NCBI GenBank assembly: GCA_020073565.1
Contig: JAIQEY010000028.1
Coordinates: forward strand, 1 to 64,000
Source: Terriglobia bacterium
Lineage (GTDB): Bacteria > Acidobacteriota > Terriglobia > Terriglobales > Acidobacteriaceae
DNA length: 64,000 bases
Reading direction: 5' to 3'
Position numbers and translations under genes: made by a program. Position 1 is the first letter of the stretch; each line of letters starts with the position of its first letter. The notes beneath the pieces were generated by a model. It was given only the letters and a program-made list of their open reading frames with translations. It was not told the DNA's origin and searched no databases. Shown here in pieces: positions 34,326 through 43,884 of the stretch.

Positions 34326-35468
34326 CTACTCCAGCACAAAAATATTCTTCTTGGCGCAGATCTCTTTCAGGATCTTTGGCCATACGGTTACGCTGACTTC
34401 GCCCAGGTGCGCTTTGCGGAGCAGCAGCATCAACGTGCGCGATTGTCCAATTCCGCCGCCCACCGAAAGCGGTACCTCGTTCTTGATGATGGCCTGGTGA
34501 TAAGGGAACTGCAGGTTGCCGAGCAGTTCCGACATCTCCAGTTGCTGGCGCAAGGTTTCGGCGTTCACGCGGATACCCATGGAACTGAGTTCATGGCGGC
34601 GCTGGGTGACCGGGTTCCAGACCAGGATGTCGCCGTTGATGCCGTGCGTGTCTTTACCGGTTTCTTGGCGGGTGTCGGTGATCCAGTCGTCGTAGTCGGC
34701 GGCGCGATTTTCGTGCGGATAACCATCCTTCAGCGGCCAGCCGATGCCGACGATGAACACCGCGGGATACTTCTGCAGGATCTGCGTCTCGCGCTGCTTG
34801 CGCGGCAGGTCGGGGAACATTTCCAGAATTTCCTCGGCGTGCAGGAAGGTGAGTTCCTCGGGCAGGTTGGGGAAGCGTGGATCCTTCAGGGCAGGGAAGA
34901 GGTTCTGCGCGAATTTCTCTGCGCCGACCAGCACTTTCCAGATCTTGCGGACTACCTGCTTTAGAAACGCAACATTGCGATCGGCGGCGGTGATGGAGCG
35001 CTCCCAATCCCACTGGTCGACGTAGGCGGAGTGATCGTGATCGAGGAAGTAGTCCTTACGCACGGCGCGCATGTCAGTGCAGATGCCTTCGCCGGGCTTG
35101 CAATCGAATTCCTTCAGCGCGACGCGTTTCCACTTGGTCGCAGCCTGTACGACCTGGGCATTGATAGGGTGTTTGTCCCGGTCGTTTGAAATGTGGAACG
35201 GGATGGGCGTGCGCGAGCCGTCGCGATCGAGCGTGTCGTTGACTCCGCTCTCGATGTCAACGATCAGCGGTACTTCGACCATCATGAGGTTCAGCTCTTT
35301 GCAAAGATTGTCTTCGATATAGCGCTTGACCTGAAAAATGGCGTGCTGAGTTTCGCGCCGGTCGAGCAGGGAACGGTAATCGTTGGGCAGCACTCGTTCG
35401 AGTTCTGTGTAGTCGCCAATACCGGGCCCGGCCAGATCGGCCTTCTTGTCATAGGTGAGAGTCGTCAT
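34326..35468 (-). CDS. asnA: Aspartate-ammonia ligase (asparagine synthetase A)
   Basis: 380 residues from ATG 35468, chosen because GAGGAGG lies six bases before it; upstream in-frame starts lack support. The enzyme makes asparagine from aspartate, ammonia and ATP, using a class II aminoacyl-tRNA synthetase-like fold. Recognisable parts are LNLMMVEVPLIVDIESGVNDTLDRDGSRTPIPFHISND, HSAYVDQWDWE, EELTFLHAEEILEMFPDL, GINGDILVWNPVTQ and SVGGGIGQSRTLMLLL. It is about 40-50 residues longer than the E. coli enzyme. No AsnC regulator is adjacent. Confidence 0.93.
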   Translation of the reverse strand: MTTLTYDKKADLAGPGIGDYTELERVLPNDYRSLLDRRETQHAIFQVKRYIEDNLCKELNLMMVEVPLIVDIESGVNDTLDRDGSRTPIPFHISNDRDKHPINAQVVQAATKWKRVALKEFDCKPGEGICTDMRAVRKDYFLDHDHSAYVDQWDWERSITAADRNVAFLKQVVRKIWKVLVGAEKFAQNLFPALKDPRFPNLPEELTFLHAEEILEMFPDLPRKQRETQILQKYPAVFIVGIGWPLKDGYPHENRAADYDDWITDTRQETGKDTHGINGDILVWNPVTQRRHELSSMGIRVNAETLRQQLEMSELLGNLQFPYHQAIIKNEVPLSVGGGIGQSRTLMLLLRKAHLGEVSVTVWPKILKEICAKKNIFVLE

Positions 35469-35591
35469 GAAGCCCTCCTCGTACGGAACAACGAAATTGG
35501 ACATACTTATGGAGTAACTGAGGACGGGGGGATGCGCTGTGACGAGGCGCACAGGAGGGTGTGCGGAAGAACAGCCTTTAGCACTTAGCAT

Positions 35592-36275
35592 TTAGCTAAC
35601 CCTTACTTTCGGTGGGCGGGATGGGTTCTGGAAGGTGAGCGTGATCTTTTCTCCTTGGCGCACAGTGCCGACCAGCGCCGGACGAAAGCAGGCTATGCAA
35701 GTGCCGCTGCGATGACGGACGCTGGGATAGACGATTCCCGCCGATCCCTTGTTGAGCAGGTCGGCGGCTAAGCGTTGCGACGCGCGATAGCTTGCGGGAT
35801 CGAGGCAGTCTTCGAATCCGTGGGTGTCGCGGAGATCGTGGAACTCGGCGCGAAAGTCCGCGAGATAGTCGCGGTAGGAGACGGTTTCCTCCTCCTTCCA
35901 GTCCGTTTCGCGCAGACCCAGGGCGTAGTGGTAGGCAACTTCGGCCTGCGCGGTTTTCCGCACAAATCCCGCATACCAGGCGCCACGGTAGCCGCTGCTG
36001 AAGCGGTTGCCGCCGGGACGCGTATAAGCGAAGGCAGCGTTGATGATGTGGTAGTTGGGAACTCCGAAAACCAGTTCGTGAACCGTGATGCCTGGGAGCA
36101 GGTTGGCTTCGCCGCTGACGCGGTCATTGGTCGCGGCTTCGAGTTGCAGCAAGTGGTCGAACTGTGACTGGGGCAGGCCGAGGCGGGCCAGCACGCCATC
36201 GCCGTCCTCCGAGTAGCGCGTGAGAATCAGGCGATGCGTATTGTTGCGTGCAAGGGGAGTGGTCTTCGGACGCAC
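35592..36275 (-). CDS. RES-domain toxin
   Basis: 227 residues from GTG 36275, which follows directly on the TAA of the antitoxin gene. It has the RES family pattern: Arg in GGNRFSSGYRGAWYAG, Glu in QAEVAYHYALG, and Ser in AGIVYPSVRH. RES toxins degrade NAD+ (phosphorolysis or ADP-ribosylation chemistry), halting growth until the antitoxin is replaced. This pair is therefore a type II toxin-antitoxin module. The C-terminus is Pro/Lys-rich. GTG use and tight coupling favour production of less toxin than antitoxin. Confidence 0.88.
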   Translation of the reverse strand: MRPKTTPLARNNTHRLILTRYSEDGDGVLARLGLPQSQFDHLLQLEAATNDRVSGEANLLPGITVHELVFGVPNYHIINAAFAYTRPGGNRFSSGYRGAWYAGFVRKTAQAEVAYHYALGLRETDWKEEETVSYRDYLADFRAEFHDLRDTHGFEDCLDPASYRASQRLAADLLNKGSAGIVYPSVRHRSGTCIACFRPALVGTVRQGEKITLTFQNPSRPPKVRVS

Positions 36276-36728
36276 TTACATGCCGCCTCGGCGCGCGTCG
36301 AGCAACTGGCGCACGCGGATCATGGTGGGCACGCCCCCTTTCAGCATGCAGGCGAGCGGGGACTCGCCGCCGAAAATCGGGTTCGTGTTCGGCCGCTGCA
36401 CCCAGGCGTCGGCGAGCTTCGTGCTGTACAGAACGTTCAACGCCTTGAAAATGCCGACCAGGAGGGAAATGCGCGTGAGCTTGTCCTGGCCTAGCGTCTT
36501 CGGGGTGCTTTTGAGTTCATAGAACGAGCCATTGGAAATGCCCCCCAACAATGCGCGGGCGTCTTCGTCGCGGAGTTTCCAGTGGTCGGCAAGGCTGAAG
36601 AACGCACGGACCGCGGCCGGACTCAGTTTCTCCTGTACTTCGCGGTCGGAAAGATCGGCGGGGCGCTCCCAGCGGATGCCGGGAGTCTGGCCGGGGTCGG
36701 ACGATTGGGCTAGGATGTCTCCAAACAT
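36276..36728 (-). CDS. Xre/MbcA/ParS-type antitoxin
   Basis: 150 residues from ATG 36728. It has an Xre-like N-terminal part (WERPADLSDREVQEKLSPAAVRAFFSLADHWKLRDEDARALLGG) followed by the DUF2384 toxin-binding region (TRISLLVGIFKALNVLYSTKLADAWVQRPNTNPIFGGESPL). It precedes the RES toxin, the usual order. The upstream bases ATGTAGTATATCAGTTACAT (36726-36745) form an imperfect inverted repeat overlapping the start codon and a -10-like TAGTATAT. This looks like a leaderless, self-repressed promoter, though that is inference. Confidence 0.85.
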   Translation of the reverse strand: MFGDILAQSSDPGQTPGIRWERPADLSDREVQEKLSPAAVRAFFSLADHWKLRDEDARALLGGISNGSFYELKSTPKTLGQDKLTRISLLVGIFKALNVLYSTKLADAWVQRPNTNPIFGGESPLACMLKGGVPTMIRVRQLLDARRGGM

Positions 36729-36803
36729 GTAACTGATATACTACATATTTGGACGTACTGCAACGGGAAAGGAACTGCAGAACCCTTTCCGAGGGTTGCC
36801 TAG

Positions 36804-36823
36804 GACGGGCGAGGGCGCCCGTC
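36804..36823. repeat. GACGGGC palindrome
   Basis: GACGGGC / GCCCGTC around GAGGGC, followed by GCTCC. It lies between the toxin-antitoxin pair and the Sel1-repeat gene. Confidence 0.6.
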
Positions 36824-36838
36824 GCTCCATTTGCGGAT

Positions 36839-37633
36839 CTAGTGGCAGAAGGGCTGCAGTTTGGGCGGAGGCGCGGTGGGATATTCGTCGAACTCGCCCT
36901 CCCATCCGGAGCAGCCACGAGAATTGACAGCGCGAATGACGACTTGTTCGAGGTCTCGAGCTTTTGCCTTGGCCTCGGAAATCTGGGCTAGGCTGAGGTC
37001 GCCGCCGTCAAGGTAGGAGAGATCGGTACTCGCGGCCGTGTAGCGTGCGTCGAGTGCGATCGTGAACCAGACGTAGGCGTTGAAGGGGTCCCGCGGAATG
37101 CCGCGGCCTTCTTTTAGAGCTTTGGCGTAGAAATACTGCGCTTGCGGCAGGCCCTGGTCGGCGGCGATTTTGTATAGGGCGGGAGCCTTAGTATGGTCAC
37201 GCTCCGCCATGACGCGGCCCAGATAGTAAGCCGCGAATGCGTTGTTCTGATCCGCAGCCGGCTGCAACCATTTTTGCGCTGCATCCAAATCGCGCGGCGA
37301 ACCACCGCCAAGAAAGTAACGGCGTCCGACGAGCCAGGAGGCGAGCGGATCGCCTTGCGCGGCGGCCTTGCGATAGAGATCCAGAGCCCGGTTCTGGTCG
37401 CCGGCAACCACCGTTCCGGTTTCGTAATAGTAGCCCAACGCGATCTGGGCAGGACCGTAGCCGAGATCGGCCGAGCGCCGAAAATATTCGATGCCATCCA
37501 GATCGTTGCGCGACGGGCCGACGCCGGTGATGGCGTCCATGCCGCGCTCATAAAGAGCGCTCGGCGAACTGCTCTGGGCGACCGCACACACGCTGGCCAG
37601 CGCAAGCAGAATTAGGCAGATGGTTCGGTGCAT
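36839..37633 (-). CDS. Secreted Sel1-repeat protein
   Basis: 264 residues from ATG 37633, with a signal peptide ending AVAQ (1-20). About five Sel1-like repeats follow, for instance DLGYGPAQIALGYYYETGTVV, AAAQGDPLASWLVGRRYFLGG, AADQNNAFAAYYLGRVMAE and AADQGLPQAQYFYAKALKEG. These alpha-solenoids mediate protein contacts. The C-terminal 40 residues are separate and end with GCSGWEGEFDEYPTAPPPKLQPFC, two Cys that may pair. Role unknown. Confidence 0.85.
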   Translation of the reverse strand: MHRTICLILLALASVCAVAQSSSPSALYERGMDAITGVGPSRNDLDGIEYFRRSADLGYGPAQIALGYYYETGTVVAGDQNRALDLYRKAAAQGDPLASWLVGRRYFLGGGSPRDLDAAQKWLQPAADQNNAFAAYYLGRVMAERDHTKAPALYKIAADQGLPQAQYFYAKALKEGRGIPRDPFNAYVWFTIALDARYTAASTDLSYLDGGDLSLAQISEAKAKARDLEQVVIRAVNSRGCSGWEGEFDEYPTAPPPKLQPFCH

Positions 37634-37797
37634 GTGGAGGTCCTGCGAAAATTATAGGGAAGGGGTGGATCGGTGTAGAGGTTACGAAAGTCTGATCCGT
37701 AACCGCACCGGATGAAATGAGCGCGTTGAAGGCTTTATTTTCTAATTTTCTCTGCGCACTCAGGGATCTCCTGTTAAATTTCTTGCACGAGGGGGTG

Positions 37798-38406
37798 ATG
37801 ATGGCCGGAGCAGAGGCGGATCCGATTGCCAGAGCTGTGTTTTATGCGGTCATCGGCTGCTGGTTTATTTTCTTCCTTACCTTTGGCCTGCGTGCCCGCC
37901 GGCCGAGGATTCAGGAGACCAAGCGCGATCGAACTGCAATGGCCGGACTCTTTGTGCAGGCGGTGGGCTACTTCGGCGTCTGGTTCTATCCCCTGCAGAG
38001 GAAGCAATTCTCAGCGATCGTGCCGATGCCACGAACGGCAGAAATAGTGTTGGCGGTGTTGACCGTTGCCCTGGCAGCGGCTTCGGTGTGGTTGGTCGAT
38101 GCCGCGTCTCGACAACTGGGAAAGCAGTGGGGACTGGCGGCACGTTTGGTGGAGGGCCACGACCTGATCAGCGATGGTCCTTATCGCCTGGTCAGGAATC
38201 CGATCTACGCGGGAATGTTCGGTTTGCTGCTGGCGACCGGATTGGCGATGAGCCGGTGGACGACCCTGCTGGCAGCCTCGGCGGTGTTTGTGGCCGGCAC
38301 GCTGATTCGCATTCGCAGCGAAGAAAAATTGCTGCGGCAGGCGTTTGGAGCCACATTCGAGGAGTACGCGCGCAAAGTGCCGGCGCTGTTTCCGGGAATT
38401 TACTAG
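37798..38406 (+). CDS. Isoprenylcysteine carboxyl methyltransferase-family protein
   Basis: 202 residues from ATG 37798 (or 37801); GAGGGGG upstream supports this rather than the ATG at 37717. It has about four membrane segments and the ICMT/PEMT-type C-terminal SAM site: LVEGHDLISDGPYRLVRNPIYAGMFGLLLATGLA and RIRSEEKLLRQAFGATFEEYARKVPALFPG. Bacterial members methylate unknown small or lipid substrates at the membrane. The neighbourhood gives no hint of the substrate. Confidence 0.85.
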   Translation: MMAGAEADPIARAVFYAVIGCWFIFFLTFGLRARRPRIQETKRDRTAMAGLFVQAVGYFGVWFYPLQRKQFSAIVPMPRTAEIVLAVLTVALAAASVWLVDAASRQLGKQWGLAARLVEGHDLISDGPYRLVRNPIYAGMFGLLLATGLAMSRWTTLLAASAVFVAGTLIRIRSEEKLLRQAFGATFEEYARKVPALFPGIY

Positions 38407-38653
38407 CAGGGTGCCGAATCGTGTCCAGTTTTCGAAAACGGAATTCCGTCCCCATAGTCACTTCAATTTACGAGTCTTCGCCGCAGTTCTTCACGGCACT
38501 TCCGTGTTTCGCCAAGGCTCCCGGAAAGCCAACCTCGCCTTCCGGGGCAGCATCCTAAGCAGAGATTAGCCCCGCCTGCCTGCTTCTGCCACTCCGTCTT
38601 GCAACGCAGGGCGCGGCTGACGTCGGTCAACTGACCCCGGAGACGGAGGAAGA

Positions 38654-39247
38654 ATGAAGCGTATTGTTTTGTCTGCAGTTCTCGTTCTCTGTTTTGCCAG
38701 CCCGAGTTTCGTATTTGCCCAGGCCCTGAAAGGTGACCATGTGGAAGTGGGCGCATTCGCGGATTACTTCCGCATGGACCGCACTAGCCCCACTCTCAAC
38801 TATGCGGGTCTTGGGGGACGACTGGCTTTTAATTTGCGGCCCAGTGCTCAGATCGAAGCGGAGATGGCCTACGACTTTGATCGCAGTTACACCAACACCT
38901 TTACCGACGGAGTGACGGTGCAACTTGTGCCGTCCAAGACGCACGTATTGCACGCCCTGTTCGGTCCGAAATTCCAGACTGGGTCGGGACGGTTTCGCCT
39001 TTTCGCTACCGGCAAAGTGGGGCTCATCAGCTTCACCACCAACACGCAGAACCCGCCGACAGGATTCACGAGTGCTCTGGGTGCGGTCGGCAATGGCAAC
39101 TCGAAATTTGCTCTCTACCCAGGAGGCGGGGTGGAAGGCTTCGTGGGACCGATCGGCCTGAGGTTTGAGGTCGGTGACGACATCTACTTCGACAACGGCG
39201 CGCGTAACAACATCCGCGTGAGCTTCGGACCGACCATTCGCTTCTAG
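38654..39247 (+). CDS. Outer-membrane beta-barrel protein
   Basis: 197 residues from ATG 38654 with GGAGGA upstream. A signal peptide (about 1-23, ending VFAQ) is followed by alternating beta strands (VEVGAFADYFRMDR, GLGGRLAFNLRPSAQIEAEMAYDF, FRLFATGKVGLISF). The protein ends ...IRVSFGPTIRF with a terminal Phe, as outer-membrane barrels do. About eight strands fit an OmpA/OmpW-like small barrel. Substrate or role is unknown. Confidence 0.85.
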   Translation: MKRIVLSAVLVLCFASPSFVFAQALKGDHVEVGAFADYFRMDRTSPTLNYAGLGGRLAFNLRPSAQIEAEMAYDFDRSYTNTFTDGVTVQLVPSKTHVLHALFGPKFQTGSGRFRLFATGKVGLISFTTNTQNPPTGFTSALGAVGNGNSKFALYPGGGVEGFVGPIGLRFEVGDDIYFDNGARNNIRVSFGPTIRF

Positions 39248-39337
39248 CGAATCGCGACCAAAGGGATGGTTGCGGAGTGAAGGCGCACCGATCTGCAGCC
39301 GTCGTTCGGCCGCAAACGCCTGTATCCTGCACGGGAT

Positions 39338-39365
39338 GGGCGGACAAGAATGTCCGCCCTACACG
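39338..39365 (+). repeat. Palindromic repeat, AGAA-loop family
   Basis: Perfect 9-bp stem GGGCGGACA / TGTCCGCCC with AGAA loop and TACACGG tail. It lies between the outer-membrane protein gene and the convergent aminotransferase, and ends at the aminotransferase stop. Confidence 0.75.
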
Positions 39366-39366
39366 G

Positions 39367-40590
39367 CTACGGATAGCGCTCGCGCAGCAGATCCCCAATT
39401 GCTGAGTAGGCGGTGGCCAGCGTCTTCTCATCGGGCAGGAAGACGATGCGGAAGTGTTTGGTGCCGGGACGCTGGCCGAAGCCGGAGCCGTGTACGGCCA
39501 TTACGTGTTTCTGCCGGATCAGTTCGCGCACGAACACTTCGTCGTCTTCTGGAATATCGAGTCTGGGGTAGGCGTAGAAGGCGCCACGCGGCGCTACGCA
39601 ACTGACGCGCGGAGTCTCGGTGCACCACTTCATGGTCAGATCGCGGCGGGAACGCAGCTTGCTTTTGACTTCGAGCAGGTGGTCTTGTGGACCTTCGAGC
39701 GCGGGCTTGATGGCGTACTGTTCCGGATGATTGGCGCACAGGCGCGAGCGCAGCAGTTTGTTGATCCCTTCGAGGTATGGCGTCATGACCGAAGCTTCGC
39801 CGCTGGCGATGCCCCATCCGATGCGCCATCCGGGAGCGAGGTAGTTCTTCGATAACCCGCCGAAGGTGATGACGGGCACGTCGGGCGCAACCTTGGCCAT
39901 TGCGATGTGCGGGGCGTCGTCCTGGGTTTCCCCGTCAATGATGAGCTTGTCGTAAATCTCGTCGGCAAAAATAACCAGATTGTGCTGGCGGGCGAGCTCG
40001 GCAATCTCTTCCAGCATCGCGCGCGTGCATACTGACCCAGTCGGATTATTGGGATTGATCAGCACAATGCCCCGCGTCCGTGGCGTGATTTTCTTCTTGA
40101 TGTCGTCCAGATCGGGCTGCCAACCGTTTTCTTCGTGCAGGTAGTAGGCGTTCAATCCAATGTCGAGCTTCGCCAGCACGGCCGAGTAGAGCGGGTAATC
40201 GGGACAGGGCGTAAGCACGTTGTCGCCCGGATTGAGAAGCGCGGTCAGGCAGAGATCCACCGTCTCGCTGACGCCGGTGGTGACGAACACATCCTGAACG
40301 TTGGTGATGCCCTTGCGCCCGGCCTCGCCGCGTATGGCGTCGAGCGCTTCTTTCACACCCGATGAAGGCGAGTAGCCGTTTTTGCCGTCGCGCATGGCTT
40401 TGTGGACAGCCTCGATCATGTGAGCGGGCGTCTGAAAATCGAACGTGAGCGGGTCGCCGATGTTGAGTGGGAGAACCTTGTGTCCCTGCCGGATGACTTC
40501 GTCAGCGACGCAGGCCAGGTCGCGGATGGCGTAGCGCACGTTTTCCAGGCGGGCAGCGGGGGTGATTTCGCGGAGTTGAGTTAGTGGCAT
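39367..40590 (-). CDS. PLP-dependent class I/II aminotransferase (AlaA-like)
   Basis: 407 residues from ATG 40590. PLP fold type I with VFVTTGVSETVDLCLTALLNPGDNVL, NPNNPTGSVC (substrate site), FADEIYDKLI (Asp binding PLP), SKNYLAPGWRIGWG (Schiff-base Lys) and FRIVFLPDEKTL (Arg binding carboxylate). The sequence resembles alanine or aspartate transaminases of the AlaA type, which make alanine from pyruvate and glutamate. The substrate cannot be proved. It is followed upstream, on the same strand, by an aldehyde dehydrogenase gene, about 97 bases away across an inverted repeat. Confidence 0.88.
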   Translation of the reverse strand: MPLTQLREITPAARLENVRYAIRDLACVADEVIRQGHKVLPLNIGDPLTFDFQTPAHMIEAVHKAMRDGKNGYSPSSGVKEALDAIRGEAGRKGITNVQDVFVTTGVSETVDLCLTALLNPGDNVLTPCPDYPLYSAVLAKLDIGLNAYYLHEENGWQPDLDDIKKKITPRTRGIVLINPNNPTGSVCTRAMLEEIAELARQHNLVIFADEIYDKLIIDGETQDDAPHIAMAKVAPDVPVITFGGLSKNYLAPGWRIGWGIASGEASVMTPYLEGINKLLRSRLCANHPEQYAIKPALEGPQDHLLEVKSKLRSRRDLTMKWCTETPRVSCVAPRGAFYAYPRLDIPEDDEVFVRELIRQKHVMAVHGSGFGQRPGTKHFRIVFLPDEKTLATAYSAIGDLLRERYP

Positions 40591-40607
40591 CAGACAAGTC
40601 CTTGCTC

Positions 40608-40682
40608 ACCGCCGAGACGCAGAGGTCGCCGAGAAGAGCACTTTCAAAAAACCCCTGCGAACTCGGCGTCTCGGCGGTAGAT
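40608..40682. repeat. Inverted repeat ACCGCCGAGACGCAGAG
   Basis: TCACCGCCGAGACGCAGAGGTCGCCGAGAA on the left pairs with ACTCGGCGTCTCGGCGGTAGA on the right. It is a shorter relative of the element at 29375-29514 without the nested repeat. It separates the aldehyde dehydrogenase stop from the aminotransferase start. Confidence 0.8.
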
Positions 40683-40686
40683 ATTC

Positions 40687-42225
<1,539 letters not shown>

Positions 42226-42663
42226 AAGTCCTCCTGGGAATAGTGCAGAATCTACATGCTAACAACCGAGGTGGCATGGGGCAAGCGCGGGAGGCGTTGT
42301 TGCTGAGGTCTCGAATAGGCCGACAGATCGCCAAATCGAATTGAACTCGAACTTCCCACAAGCCGACTGCTGGACCGAATACTTCTAGTTTGCCGTGGTC
42401 CGACCAGATAGAGAATTCCCATGGTGACAGTCCTCCTTTCGGCCGTTTCCAATTTCCAGCTTTCCGCCAAACTGGTGCGACGGGGACTTCACGACAGGTG
42501 CCCAACGAACTGAAGTCCCACGGGATTACAATGGCTAGTGGGTTCAGCTCTCATCCTTGAGGCGGCAACACATCCGGTGTCACAGGGAGTACAGTTTCAC
42601 CCGGTGGACCCCATGGCACTCTGGCGCTGCGGGTCTAATGAGTATATGTGGCGCGAGTAGACG
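42226..42663. other. Intergenic, possible small ORF only
   Basis: No gene recognised. A minus-strand ATG near 42420 has an excellent ribosome site (AAAGGAGGACTGTCACC) and opens 56 codons (starting MGILYLVGPRQ, then Ser/Arg-rich) ending at 42252. The peptide lacks any familiar pattern, so I do not call it a gene. The region is the upstream flank of the TIR gene and less GC-rich than average by eye. Confidence 0.35.
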
Positions 42664-43506
42664 ATGACAGAAGTCTTCCTGAGCTATGCAAAAGAGGACC
42701 GGAGCAAAGCGGCCAACCTCGCGCGGGTCCTTTCCGATAAGGGGTGGACCATCTTCTGGGATAGGGAGATTCCGATAGGCAAGAACTGGAATGATGTGAT
42801 TGAACAGCGGATACCCGAGGCTAAGGTCGTAACTGCTCTTTGGTCCCCATCGTCTGTCAAATCCCGCTGGGTTATCACGGAGGCGGACTTTGGAGCAGAG
42901 CACCGCAAGCTACTGCCGGTCATGATTGAGGCTACTGAGGTTCCGATAGCCTTCAGACTGGTCCAGTACGCGGACCTGACCTCATGGGATGGCTCTTCGA
43001 CGGACCACGCCGAGCTAAAACGACTGTTTCAGGCGCTCGTAGAACGAATAGGCGAGGGCAGCGGCCGTCCTAAGACGAGAATCGCCAGTAGTCGACCTGC
43101 GCTCATCCGTAGTGGAGATTCGCCTCGCAAGATCTTCCTCGGATACGCGCGGCCCGACCATCAGATTGCTGAAAAGCTCGTCAGGGCCCTTCAAGAGCAT
43201 CGATTTTCGGCATGGTGGGACTTTCAGATTCCAATCGGCGCGACCTTCCAAGACACAATTCTGGGGACACTCGAGTCGGCAGAAATTGTCCTGATTATTT
43301 GGTCTCAGATCGGTGTCCACTCTCCATGGGTCCTAGCTGAAGCCCAATGGGCACTCGAACGCCGGAAGCTCGTGAGTGCGAGAATTCAGCCACTAACCAT
43401 CCCTGCGGGCCTTGAAGGTGCCCCGAATGTGGATTTGGAGGACTGGGACGGCTCGGCCCGAAGTGTCACATTCGTTCGTCTCCTCGAAGCCATCGCTTCG
43501 GTTTGA
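42664..43506 (+). CDS. Tandem TIR-domain protein
   Basis: 280 residues from ATG 42664. It has two TIR domains and little else: residues about 2-115 with EVFLSYAKEDRSKAANLARVL, WDREIPIGKNW (BB-loop-like) and SSVKSRWVITEADFG; and about 153-280 with KIFLGYARPDHQIAEKLV, WDFQIPIGATF and VHSPWVLAEAQWALERRK. Each has a Glu at the position where TIR NADases carry their catalytic Glu. A 35-residue Arg/Ser-rich linker joins them. Bacterial TIR proteins are often NAD+-cleaving defence effectors, or TIR-TIR signalling partners. No sensor such as Argonaute or SIR2 is next to it. By eye, GC is lower than in its neighbours, hinting at transfer. Confidence 0.85.
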   Translation: MTEVFLSYAKEDRSKAANLARVLSDKGWTIFWDREIPIGKNWNDVIEQRIPEAKVVTALWSPSSVKSRWVITEADFGAEHRKLLPVMIEATEVPIAFRLVQYADLTSWDGSSTDHAELKRLFQALVERIGEGSGRPKTRIASSRPALIRSGDSPRKIFLGYARPDHQIAEKLVRALQEHRFSAWWDFQIPIGATFQDTILGTLESAEIVLIIWSQIGVHSPWVLAEAQWALERRKLVSARIQPLTIPAGLEGAPNVDLEDWDGSARSVTFVRLLEAIASV

Positions 43507-43884
43507 GACTCGTCGCTCGAATCAAAGCTTCGAGTGCGCTCATCGCCGAGAAGCTATAGTGAGCCGGAATACTGGCGACGTTGACGTGTTCTCTGGGCTT
43601 TTGCTAGTCGCACTTCTGATTGGAACCGTTCTGAGCGTTGCTGATATCGCGACTTCTTGGCGCCACTAAGGGTTTCGTTCAAACGTTCAAAAGGGGCATC
43701 TGGAAAAACTCTCCCTCTGGGGAAGAGCGGGTCAAGACGGGCCTCCGCCACGGTTCCCCTTGGTCACTTTCGTAACCCTTACCCCCTATGACGCAAGTTC
43801 ATTACCCATCCAAGCAGGGATATGATTGTCATGGTTTGAGAAGTACCCCGTATTTTCAGAATTTCGAATCAGGTTGGCGCGTTC
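43507..43884. other. Intergenic, nothing firm
   Basis: No gene recognised. A short rightward frame ends in a hydrophobic stretch (FSGLLLVALLIGTVLSVADIATSW, 43595-43667) that could be a membrane-spanning peptide, but no start codon with a ribosome site supports it. The promoter for the FecR/mre cluster should be near the right end. Confidence 0.35.

Noticed and set aside
42252..42420. 56-codon leftward ORF with excellent ribosome site
   Set aside because: Ser/Arg-rich peptide without pattern, next to a transferred-looking gene; noted only as a possibility.
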